Below, piece by piece: positions 16,766 to 24,651 of a DNA stretch of 64,000 bases; positions within the stretch are counted from its first letter, which is position 1; each line of letters begins with the position of its first letter. The stretch is taken from NCBI RefSeq assembly GCF_004116405.1, contig NZ_SDIC01000002.1:248001-312000 (forward strand), read 5' to 3'. Both the position numbers and the translations under genes were made by a program. Source of the stretch: Halegenticoccus tardaugens. Its GTDB lineage: Archaea; Halobacteriota; Halobacteria; Halobacteriales; Haloferacaceae. Under the pieces are notes generated by a model that made no database searches, was not told the origin of the DNA, and saw only the letters and a list, made by a program, of their open reading frames with translations.

Positions 16766-18208
16766 GTGACAGAAATACACACACTCTCAGCTGTCCAACT
16801 TGCCCGAGAGATACGCGATGGGGAACGGTCGCCAGTAACGGTAGTCAACGCGCTCTTGGACCGCATTGAGGCCCGCAATGATCGGACAAACGCCTTTATT
16901 ACTGTTACAGCTGAGCACGCCCGCCGAACTGCTCAGGAAGCAGCGCGCGCTGTCGCGGAGGGTCAACAGCTAGGCCCACTCCACGGTGTCCCGGTAGCAG
17001 TGAAAGATCTGGATAATGTCGCTGGCGTGCGGACGACGTTCGGCTCAAGACTCTTCGAAGATTACGTCGCTGATGAAGATGATGAGTTCGTGCGCCGGCT
17101 GAAAGCAGCCGGTGCCATCATCATCGGCAAAACCAACACACCAGAATTTGGTCTCGGATGTACAACGGACAACCTTGTAGTCGGACCAACGGGAACGCCG
17201 TTTGACACGACAAAAATCGCCGGCGGTTCATCGGGCGGCGCTGCCGCGGCACTAGCAGATCGATTAATCCCGCTTGCACAAGGATCAGATACCGGCGGTT
17301 CGATTCGCACGCCGTCTTCTTGCTGTGGTGTTTTCGGTCTGAAACCCTCCTTCGGACGTGTCCCGCGTGTAAACCGACCTAACGCCTTCTCTGATGTCAC
17401 ACCCTTCTCTCACACTGGCCCAATGGCTCGCACAGTAACAGACGCAGCACTGATGCTCGACGTGATGGCGGGCCCGGATCCAGGCGACCCATTTAGCCTT
17501 CCCGACGACAAGACGGACTATGTTGCAGCCACTGAGCGTTCGATCGACGACCTGCAGGTAGCTTATAGTCCTAACCTGAGTATCTACCCAGTCGAACCGG
17601 TTGTCCGAGACGTTGTGGACAAAGCCATCGATGCATTCGTTGACGCGGGCGCCACGGTTGAGCATATTAATCCTACCTTCAATTGTGAGCAGAAAGACGT
17701 GCTTGACGCATTCTACACGTTTGCCAAGGTCCGCTGGGAGTCGCTGTTTGACAACCTCGAGACCGCTCATGGGCTAGACCCACGCGGTGCCGACCGGGGG
17801 AAACTTCGACCAATCACCGTCGAGACGATTCTAGAGAGCACCTCGGTGACGACCCGGGAGTACAAGCGCGCAGATGTTGTCCGTACGAAAGTGTACGATG
17901 GCATCTTAGACATCCTTGCCAAGTACGATGTACTCGTAACGCCGACGCTTGGGGTCCTACCGTTTGAACACAGTGAATTCCCAACTGAGGTAGATGGGGC
18001 TGACATTGAACCATTGCGCGGCTGGTTGCTCACCCAGCCATTCAACTTCTCTGGACATCCGGTAGGTGCCGTCCCTGCGGGGTTGACCTCAAATGGCCTC
18101 CCAGTTGGGATGCAGGTGGTAGGTCGCAGACATGCCGATGGCGATGTGTTGGCGGCGAGCGCTGCGGTCGAACGGGAACGTCCTTGGCAGGACACGTATC
18201 CGGAATGA
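16766..18208 (+). CDS. Amidase (amidase signature family), second copy
   Basis: 480 residues from GTG 16766 (MTEIHTLSAVQLAREI); a TTG nine codons earlier is an alternative. The triad is complete: Lys80 in VPVAVKDL, cis-Ser155 in AGGSSGGAA, nucleophile Ser179 in DTGGSIRTPSS, with spacing identical to the amidase at 1201. GKTNTPEFGLG and GLKPSFGRVPR are further landmarks, and the C-terminal FNFSGHPVGAVPAGLTS block is intact. The protein belongs to the AtzF/6-aminohexanoate-type general amidases rather than to GatA. In context (FAH, aldolase, peptide-type ABC importer) it may release ammonia or an amine from an imported amide (inference). Confidence 0.88.
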   Translation: MTEIHTLSAVQLAREIRDGERSPVTVVNALLDRIEARNDRTNAFITVTAEHARRTAQEAARAVAEGQQLGPLHGVPVAVKDLDNVAGVRTTFGSRLFEDYVADEDDEFVRRLKAAGAIIIGKTNTPEFGLGCTTDNLVVGPTGTPFDTTKIAGGSSGGAAAALADRLIPLAQGSDTGGSIRTPSSCCGVFGLKPSFGRVPRVNRPNAFSDVTPFSHTGPMARTVTDAALMLDVMAGPDPGDPFSLPDDKTDYVAATERSIDDLQVAYSPNLSIYPVEPVVRDVVDKAIDAFVDAGATVEHINPTFNCEQKDVLDAFYTFAKVRWESLFDNLETAHGLDPRGADRGKLRPITVETILESTSVTTREYKRADVVRTKVYDGILDILAKYDVLVTPTLGVLPFEHSEFPTEVDGADIEPLRGWLLTQPFNFSGHPVGAVPAGLTSNGLPVGMQVVGRRHADGDVLAASAAVERERPWQDTYPE

Positions 18209-18351
18209 TGCGGCTTTGGGAGGATATAGGCTAATCCCCTCCCTCTAGGAACGAGCCGCGTCAGCGGCGAGTAAACCGCTTCTTTTGTTCACATTCCGAC
18301 AGACATTCGTCAGATAACGCTACACGACAATTCAGGAAATGTTCATGATAC

Positions 18352-18366
18352 AAAAGTATATATAGG
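18352..18366 (+). promoter_or_regulatory. Probable TATA box before second FAH gene
   Basis: AAAAGTATATATAGG, a strong AT-rich TATA match, about 41-55 bases upstream of the ATG at 18407. The intervening leader is short. It would start the FAH2-thioredoxin transcript. Confidence 0.5.
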
Positions 18367-18406
18367 TTCAACACACCGCTTAAGTCGAACCAGGAGAGTC
18401 TGGACA

Positions 18407-19198
18407 ATGAGACAAGTACGATTTAGAGACCGCGGAGGCTCCGTACGGCAGGGTGAATGGAATGACGTCATCGAATTTGGCGGTGAAGAGTACAATCCAG
18501 AAACAGTCGATATCCTTCCCCCTGTAGAACCATCGAAAATCGTCTGCGTAGCAGCAAACTACATCGAGCATATCAAGGAAGCAGGTCGGAGCATTCCTGA
18601 GGACCTTCCACCTCGTCCGAGTTTTTTTCTTAAGGGACCAAACGCGATCGCCAGTCATGGCGATACCGTGACCCTGCCAACTCCTGCTGCGACCCAAGAA
18701 GAACTCGCTGGACGTGAGAAAGGTGACATCGAACTTGGGCAGGGACGAATAGATTACGAGGGAGAGTTTGGCGTCATTATCGGGGAACAGTGCCGGAACG
18801 TCTCTGAGGAGGAGTATCTGGATGTTGTTGGCGGGTACACCTGCCTCAACGATATCTCAAACCGCGATGACCAGGACGTTGAACGAAATTGGATTCGTGG
18901 AAAGGCGTTCGACAACTCTGCGCCTATCGGGCCCGTGCTGGCCACACCGGATGAAGTTCCGGAGGAACCGAGAGTCAGGCTTTGGGTGAATGGTGAGAAA
19001 CGACAAGACTCCGTCAACGACGAACTAGTCTTCTCTGCCGGACGGGTCATCAGTGAGGTCTCTAAATTCCTCACATTAGAGGCTGGGGACATCATTGCAA
19101 TGGGTACCACCGTCGGAGTAGGGCCACTAAGCGACGGTGACCAAATCGAAATTGAAGTTGAAGGGGTTGGAAAGCTGAGACATGATGTTGAGGCTTAA
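18407..19198 (+). CDS. Fumarylacetoacetate hydrolase (FAH) family protein, copy 2
   Basis: 263 residues, same architecture as the FAH protein at 14338 and clearly paralogous (shared N terminus pattern VRF..., GEQCRNV, GYTC-NDxSNRDDQ, GKAFDNSAPIGPVLATP). Metal ligands sit in DYEGEFGVIIG (about residues 121-131) and CLNDISNRDDQ. The C-terminal loop reads GDIIAMGTTVGVGPLSDGD where copy 1 has ATGTPAGVG, a difference close to the active-site mouth that may change the substrate. It also carries an extra segment after LPTPAAT (residues about 90-115). Followed by a thioredoxin-fold gene and a Dpp-type importer. Confidence 0.9.
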   Translation: MRQVRFRDRGGSVRQGEWNDVIEFGGEEYNPETVDILPPVEPSKIVCVAANYIEHIKEAGRSIPEDLPPRPSFFLKGPNAIASHGDTVTLPTPAATQEELAGREKGDIELGQGRIDYEGEFGVIIGEQCRNVSEEEYLDVVGGYTCLNDISNRDDQDVERNWIRGKAFDNSAPIGPVLATPDEVPEEPRVRLWVNGEKRQDSVNDELVFSAGRVISEVSKFLTLEAGDIIAMGTTVGVGPLSDGDQIEIEVEGVGKLRHDVEA

Positions 19199-19295
19199 TG
19201 ACTCCTCGACAGCCCAAAACTCCCCGCATACCCACTCTGAGCACGAGCTCAGGATTCAATTCAACCACTGAGTATGTACCACAACTGGAGAACTC

Positions 19296-20018
19296 ATGCG
19301 TGACACGGGTGCAGAGCATTCAATTAAGGACGGAAGTACGGCCAACGAGGTGCTATTCACTGCTGGAGTACTAACTACTCGCCGTGGAGAGGTAACAACA
19401 ACTGACCGCTTTGAGTCCACGGTTGACAAGTACACAGACGACGTGACTGGCCTCTCAACAAAGGAATTGGTTAGCTTCATTCAGAAGCACGTCAGACGAG
19501 AGAGGCTCATCGGACCATTCGTGGACCTCTGTTCCAAAGATCAACGAACCATCGCCGAACTTTGTGCGCTTCAGGATCACCTTGAATCGACTGGTAATAA
19601 CGGAGTAGTGTCCGACACCTCTGTATTGTTGCTCCCTGTATTACGGCTGTTCCGCTCTATCACGTCACCACTCGATGACGTTCCTCAGCCGTTCATTCCG
19701 GTGCCAGCATCGCATATTCCACATCTCACACGGGTTTACTCGCCAGTGGTCGTTTACATTTGGCTTGACGACTGTCCACCGTGTGATATTTTGAAAACTG
19801 ACCTCGAGTCGATCTTCGAGAATTCTCGTGAGGTGATGCCATTCGCGGTGTACGGTCCAGATCACCAGGACGTTCTTGCTGATGAGTTTGAGGTAACCGC
19901 TGGGCCAGCGCTGCTGTTTATGCGTGATGGGGCCGTTGACTCACGGTTGTACGGGGCTCAGGATAGCGGCGCCATCGAAGCTGAATTGGGAAAACTACGA
20001 GAGAGTTACAAGAACTGA
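19296..20018 (+). CDS. Thioredoxin-fold protein with CPPC motif
   Basis: 240 residues. The C-terminal half (about 145-235) is a thioredoxin fold: SPVVVYIWLDDC, the CPPC redox motif at Cys160-Pro-Pro-Cys163, then a helix (ILKTDLESIFENS) and the cis-Pro region AGPALLFMRDG. The N-terminal about 140 residues (STKELVSFIQKHVRRERL) match nothing I can name and may be a partner-binding domain. No signal peptide, so probably cytoplasmic. Dithiol oxidoreductase activity is likely from the motif. The target is unknown; the neighbours are FAH-type hydrolase and the ABC importer. Confidence 0.75.
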   Translation: MRDTGAEHSIKDGSTANEVLFTAGVLTTRRGEVTTTDRFESTVDKYTDDVTGLSTKELVSFIQKHVRRERLIGPFVDLCSKDQRTIAELCALQDHLESTGNNGVVSDTSVLLLPVLRLFRSITSPLDDVPQPFIPVPASHIPHLTRVYSPVVVYIWLDDCPPCDILKTDLESIFENSREVMPFAVYGPDHQDVLADEFEVTAGPALLFMRDGAVDSRLYGAQDSGAIEAELGKLRESYKN

Positions 20019-20258
20019 ATTGGCTGTCGGTCAGGCATATGCTCCTAAACAGGCTTCATGAGGGCGTGATACGGCCCATTTTGTAGCACTTATTGATGTC
20101 TAACGTATGACTGAGCTAGGTGTTTTACCGAAAAATTTATTACTATACCTTGTTTGGGGATTGTTGACATACATCTCGATGACTCCAAAATGTGAGGATT
20201 GTTGCGATTTCGGTGCACAGTTTGAAATAACCCGTGTTGGAGGTTACATTGCAGCGCC
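20019..20258 (+). promoter_or_regulatory. Leader/promoter region of the ABC importer operon
   Basis: 240 bases without a gene. ACCGAAAAATTTATTACTATACC (20128-20150) is an AT-rich TATA-like stretch over 100 bases upstream of the permease ATG, implying a long leader or a second box nearer the gene. No operator was recognised. Confidence 0.35.
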
Positions 20259-21164
20259 ATGAGAATTGTAAGCAAACTACGGGGGTTTAACGGTAGTGAT
20301 TTAGACATTATCCTCAAGAGGACGTTACGGAACTTGTTACGAGAACGGATTACCAAGTTCGCGTTCATTTGCTTGATTGTTATTTTCCTGATCGGACTCC
20401 TGGGGCCGGCGCTCGCGCCATATGATTATAATGAGCAGCAACTTACCGCAGACGGTCAACTGAACAGGTACGCCCCCCCATCGATTGATCACCCATTAGG
20501 TACAAACGATCGCGGTGAGGACGTCCTCTCACGGCTCCTCGTTGGGGCGCGGACTACCCTCATTACTGGACTACTTGCTGGGAGCCTGATGCTCATCCTT
20601 GGGTTGTCTATTGGCGTAACAGCAGGCTACGTTGGCGGACGAACAGAGAGTCTGTTGATGCGTTTCGTCGACTTCATGTATGGGATTCCGTTCATACCAT
20701 TCGCTATCGTCCTCATCACGTTCTTTGGCGCTGGTTTTTACACTACCATCGCTATCATTGGACTCGTCCTTTGGCGGTTCATCGCACGTGTGATACGCTC
20801 GCAGGTATTACAGATAAAACAACGGCCGTACATCATGGCGGCTAAGGCATCTGGAGCGAGTACACCGTGGATTATTCGAAAACATATTCTCCCAAATATA
20901 GCAAACATGGCAGCACTTTTTTTCGCCATGGGTGTTGGGCTAGCAATTCTTGAACAAGCGGGCTTGTCCTTCATCGGTGTTACTGATCCGTTCACGCCAA
21001 CCTGGGGAATAATGATTCGCAACGCCCATCAGTCGGGTCGCATTGCCGAAGCGTGGTGGTGGTCGTTTCCACCAGGGATCATGATTTCGCTGACCGTTCT
21101 GTCGCTGTACCTCCTTGGTCGAGGCTATGAAAGCGTCACTGGTGAGGACGAGGTGATCGTGTAA
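20259..21164 (+). CDS. Dpp/Opp-type ABC transporter permease (DppC-like)
   Basis: 301 residues with six hydrophobic segments. DppC/OppC marks: a cytoplasmic N terminus, first span near ITKFAFICLIVIFLIGLLG, then DHPLGTNDRGEDVLSRLLVG, and the EAA coupling motif AAKASGASTPWIIRKHILPN (about residues 195-214), with LSFIGVTDPFTPTWG after it. First gene of an operon permease C, ATPase D, ATPase F, permease B, binding protein; the usual order puts the binding protein first. Family imports peptides, nickel, or other solutes; with amidase and FAH neighbours a small amide or peptide-like compound is plausible. Confidence 0.9.
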   Translation: MRIVSKLRGFNGSDLDIILKRTLRNLLRERITKFAFICLIVIFLIGLLGPALAPYDYNEQQLTADGQLNRYAPPSIDHPLGTNDRGEDVLSRLLVGARTTLITGLLAGSLMLILGLSIGVTAGYVGGRTESLLMRFVDFMYGIPFIPFAIVLITFFGAGFYTTIAIIGLVLWRFIARVIRSQVLQIKQRPYIMAAKASGASTPWIIRKHILPNIANMAALFFAMGVGLAILEQAGLSFIGVTDPFTPTWGIMIRNAHQSGRIAEAWWWSFPPGIMISLTVLSLYLLGRGYESVTGEDEVIV

Positions 21165-21165
21165 T

Positions 21166-22209
21166 ATGTCTTCTCCGATACTGGAGATCGATGGAATTGA
21201 TATCGAGTACCAGACTCGAGGAGATACCGCCGTACACGCTGTCAACGATGCCTCGTTTGCAATCAATGAGCACGAGTACTTCGGACTCGTTGGCGAAAGT
21301 GGCTGTGGGAAGAGTACGATCGCAGATGCCATCGTCGGCGGCCTCGATGACAACGGCAAGATAACCTCAGGTAGCATTCGCTACAAAGGGAAGGAAATCC
21401 AGAATTATTCGGAGTCTCAATTCAACAAGGAGATTCGCTGGAAAGAAATTTCAGTCATTCCTCAGTCGTCGATGAACAGTCTCGATCCAGTCATGAAGCT
21501 GAGCCAGCAGGCCATCGAGATGGCGAAGTATCACACTGACCTCTCGAAGGGTGAGGCAATGGCTCGACTCCGAGAACTATTTGATGTCGTTGGGCTCTCC
21601 GAATCACGCATTCATGACTACCCTCACCAGTTCTCTGGCGGGATGCAACAGCGCGCCATCATTGCGTTCTCACTGTTCCTTCAACCCAGCCTCATCATTG
21701 CGGATGAACCGACGACAGCACTGGACGTCATCATGCAGGATCAAATTCTTGACCATATCAACAGTTTAAAAGACGATTGGGAGATCAGCATGCTGATGAT
21801 CACCCACGACATCTCCGTTGTCTTCGAAAATTGTGACACAATGGCGGTGATGCACGGTGGACAAGTTGCAGAGGCAGGAAGCGTGATAGACGTGTTCGAT
21901 CGCCCGCGACACCCGTACGCAATCTTGCTCCAGAATGCGTTTCCGGACGTTCGGTATCCTGACCGCGAGCTGGCAATCATCGACGGTCATCCACCTCAAC
22001 TGCGTCAAAAGCCTGAATTCTGCACGTTTGCAGACCGATGCCCGTGGGCGGTTTCTGAGTGTCACGACAGTGCTCCTGACCCTCAACGAGTCGAAGGGGA
22101 CGATGATCACCAGGCATGGTGTATCCGGGCCGATGAGATGGACGAACTGGCTGCAGAGCACCTTGAGAAGCCATCTGAGACAACGAGTATTCTGGAGGAC
22201 ACCAAATGA
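21166..22209 (+). CDS. Dpp/Opp-type ABC transporter ATP-binding protein (DppD-like)
   Basis: 347 residues. Walker A GESGCGKST (about residues 43-51), signature FSGGMQQR, Walker B SLIIADEPTTALD, H-loop MLMITHDIS. The C-terminal oligopeptide-family domain has the cysteine cluster CTFADRCPWAVSEC and a later C, as in DppD/OppD proteins, which may bind an Fe-S cluster. The ATG follows the permease stop by one base and the next ATPase overlaps its stop by four (ATGA), so the three are translated together. Confidence 0.92.
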   Translation: MSSPILEIDGIDIEYQTRGDTAVHAVNDASFAINEHEYFGLVGESGCGKSTIADAIVGGLDDNGKITSGSIRYKGKEIQNYSESQFNKEIRWKEISVIPQSSMNSLDPVMKLSQQAIEMAKYHTDLSKGEAMARLRELFDVVGLSESRIHDYPHQFSGGMQQRAIIAFSLFLQPSLIIADEPTTALDVIMQDQILDHINSLKDDWEISMLMITHDISVVFENCDTMAVMHGGQVAEAGSVIDVFDRPRHPYAILLQNAFPDVRYPDRELAIIDGHPPQLRQKPEFCTFADRCPWAVSECHDSAPDPQRVEGDDDHQAWCIRADEMDELAAEHLEKPSETTSILEDTK

Positions 22210-23237
22210 GCAACGATGTACCGGTTCTTGAGCTTCGAGCGTTAGAAAAACACTTCAGCGCTTCTTCGGGCCTGTACGATACGGTCAAACAGCACCTCAC
22301 TCGCGAGAAACCATCGTTCGTTCGGGCTGTCGATGGCGTCAATATGCGACTGGAAGAGAATCAAGTCCAAGGTGTCATTGGCGAGAGCGGCTGTGGAAAG
22401 ACCACGCTACTTCGGACGCTTATCGGTCTCTACAAGCCTACTGACGGGAAATTACTCTTTCACGGGGAGCCGGTATCAGAATTCACAAAAGAGGAGTGGA
22501 AGGAGTTCCGACGCCGCGTCCAGATAGTCTTTCAAGACCCATTTAACTCGCTGGATCCAAAATTCAGTGTCCGACGAACGCTGGCTGAGCCCCTCGAAAT
22601 TCACAATATTGACTACGATCGTGACCGCATTGAGGAAACGCTAGAGTCAGTAGGATTGACGCCGGCCGAGAAATACCTAAGCCGGTTCCCTAATCAGCTT
22701 TCCGGCGGTGAGAAACAGCGCGTCGCCATCGCACGCGGACTCATCACTGAACCGGATGTCATTCTCGCGGATGAGCCAGCGTCGATGCTTGACGTCTCAA
22801 CACAAGCGGAGATCCTAAACTTGCTGAACAGGCTGACCGACGAATTCGGTGTCTCAATGGTGTACATCTCTCACGATCTTTCAACGGTCTCATACATCTG
22901 CAATAAGATAAACGTGATGTACCTCGGTCGGATTGTCGAGGAGGCACCGACTAAGCAACTACTTTCGAATCCCAAACACCCCTACACGAAGGCACTCATT
23001 CAGTCTATTCCGATTCCAGATCCGCATTACGAACGCGAGCGAGCGGCCATCGGTGGCGAACCGGGTGATCCAATCAATATGCCAAACGGATGTCGGTTCA
23101 AAAACCGATGCCCCGAGCGAATGGGGGTGTGTGACTCTACCCCACACGATATTGAGTTAGCGGACTATGAGGATCACACGGTTGCCTGTCATCTGTACTA
23201 TGACCATGTAGCCCAGACAATGGGGAAGACACAATGA
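22206..23237 (+). CDS. Dpp/Opp-type ABC transporter ATP-binding protein (DppF-like)
   Basis: 343 residues. Walker A GESGCGKTT, Q-loop IVFQDPFNSLDPKF, signature LSGGEKQR, Walker B VILADEPASMLDVS, H-loop YISHDLS. The C-terminal tail carries NGCRFKNRCPERMGVC, the oligopeptide-family cysteine cluster. It begins with an ATGA overlap with the DppD-like gene. Together they form the heterodimeric ATPase of the importer. Confidence 0.92.
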   Translation: MSNDVPVLELRALEKHFSASSGLYDTVKQHLTREKPSFVRAVDGVNMRLEENQVQGVIGESGCGKTTLLRTLIGLYKPTDGKLLFHGEPVSEFTKEEWKEFRRRVQIVFQDPFNSLDPKFSVRRTLAEPLEIHNIDYDRDRIEETLESVGLTPAEKYLSRFPNQLSGGEKQRVAIARGLITEPDVILADEPASMLDVSTQAEILNLLNRLTDEFGVSMVYISHDLSTVSYICNKINVMYLGRIVEEAPTKQLLSNPKHPYTKALIQSIPIPDPHYERERAAIGGEPGDPINMPNGCRFKNRCPERMGVCDSTPHDIELADYEDHTVACHLYYDHVAQTMGKTQ

Positions 23238-23376
23238 GATTGATCACACGCGAGAGCCATCACTTGAGCATCCGTGGACATGCCTTAGCTGAGTACAATA
23301 CTAACACACGTACATACTGGATACTACCACATGAGTATTCAGTGGCACTGACGACGGCAACCAGAGGTGAGGTTGT
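23238..23376. other. Spacer between ATPase and permease genes
   Basis: 139 bases within the operon, unusually long against the overlaps upstream. Contains no gene; may hold an internal promoter (ACTGGATACTACC around 23317-23329). Confidence 0.3.
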
Positions 23377-24378
23377 ATGAGCCGCCTGCGCTACTTCGCT
23401 CAAAGGACGGCGATCACCATCGCGCTTATTTTCCTAGTGGCGTCGTCGCTGTTCTTATTTTTCCGGCTAATGCCAGGTGATTATTCGTCTTTGCTCGTCC
23501 AACAGGGGATGTCGGCTGATCAAGTCGCTCGTCTAGAGGCAAAATGGGGGTTGAATGCACCGCTGCACGAACAATACATCAGTTACATCACGAACCTACT
23601 GACTGCAGACGCTGGTCAGTCGTTCCGTCACAGCACGCCTGTTTGGGCATTAGTTCGACCTCGAATCATTAACTCGGCTATTCTGGTCTTCCCAGCCATA
23701 ACAGCGACGTACATCATCGGCAGTCTCATTGGGACAGTCATCGGTCGCTACCGCGACGGTTTCTTAGAGAAGTCGAGCATTATTACCGTCTCAGTGTTCC
23801 ACTCGATTCCAGACTTTTTCCTGGGTATCCTGCTCATTGCGGCGTTTTCGCAGAATTTAGGGCTGTTCCCCACGTCAGGGATGCTCTCGACAGAAACAAG
23901 TATTATGCTGAGAGGCGAGCCCTTCTGGCATCGGTTCTTCCTGAAGGAGTTCTGGCTGCACTATGCGTTACCGTTCATTACCATCACGTTGTACTTCATG
24001 CAGTACCCAGCACTCATTATGCGCAATAGCGTTGTGGAAGTGAGCAATCAAGAATTTCTCCACTACCATCGTCTCAAGGGGCTACCACGGATGAGATTGC
24101 TGAGCAAGCTCATGCGACACGCCTCACTACCGGTTGTGACACTGTACCCAATCTCACTCGCCAGTTCCATCAGCGGTTTGGTTCTGATAGAAATCGTGTT
24201 TAACTGGCCTGGTATCGGACGATTGCTGGTCGACTCAGTGCTGGCCCGTGATTTTCCCGTTATCCAGTTCGTGTTCCTCGTTGCTGCTGTGTGGGTCATC
24301 TTAGGCAACTTCCTTGTAGATCTGCTCTATGGGGTCATCGATCCTCGCGTGTCTGTCGGAGGAAAAGAAAGCGAATAA
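23377..24378 (+). CDS. Dpp/Opp-type ABC transporter permease (DppB-like)
   Basis: 333 residues, six spans. DppB marks: LFFRLMPGDY near residues 26-36, LGLNAPLHEQYI-type loop (here WGLNAPLHEQYISYI), HSTPVWALVRPRIINS, and EAA motif LKGLPRMRLLSKLMRHAS followed by LPVVTLYPISLASSISG. The C terminus LLYGVIDPRVSVGGKESE ends at a TAA that belongs to a MITE relic (TAACGGCC), so the last residues may be IS-derived. The gene is separated from the binding protein by that relic. Confidence 0.9.
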   Translation: MSRLRYFAQRTAITIALIFLVASSLFLFFRLMPGDYSSLLVQQGMSADQVARLEAKWGLNAPLHEQYISYITNLLTADAGQSFRHSTPVWALVRPRIINSAILVFPAITATYIIGSLIGTVIGRYRDGFLEKSSIITVSVFHSIPDFFLGILLIAAFSQNLGLFPTSGMLSTETSIMLRGEPFWHRFFLKEFWLHYALPFITITLYFMQYPALIMRNSVVEVSNQEFLHYHRLKGLPRMRLLSKLMRHASLPVVTLYPISLASSISGLVLIEIVFNWPGIGRLLVDSVLARDFPVIQFVFLVAAVWVILGNFLVDLLYGVIDPRVSVGGKESE

Positions 24379-24490
24379 CGGCCACGTGGCAGGACCAGCA
24401 CCTCGTCGGGGCGCAAACCGTACATCTCTCAACTCAGCAAGCCTCCGCTTGTGGGAAGCCCCGCCGTAAACGGCGGGGAGGATGTCACCC
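24376..24490 (+). mobile_element. Right-end fragment of the 400-bp MITE family
   Basis: About 115 bases matching the right-hand third of the MITEs at 12507 and 52869: TAACGGCCACGTGGCA, CCAGCACCTCGTCGG, CTCAACTCAGC, then the terminal hairpin CCCCGCCGT/ACGGCGGGG (24459-24478) and AGGATGTCAC. The left end is missing. It begins at the stop codon of the DppB-like gene. Confidence 0.7.
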
Positions 24491-24651
24491 AATGTCGCTC
24501 ATCGGACACACGCAGTCAATAAATGTATCAAACACATAACCGAGTTCTCAGTCGCAAACAACCATACGTCTGTGGACCAGATATCAAAAACGGGTACTAG
24601 ACTTTGTCCGATACCGAAACCTTTTTGTAATCTTATGTAACTTCTTGTGGT

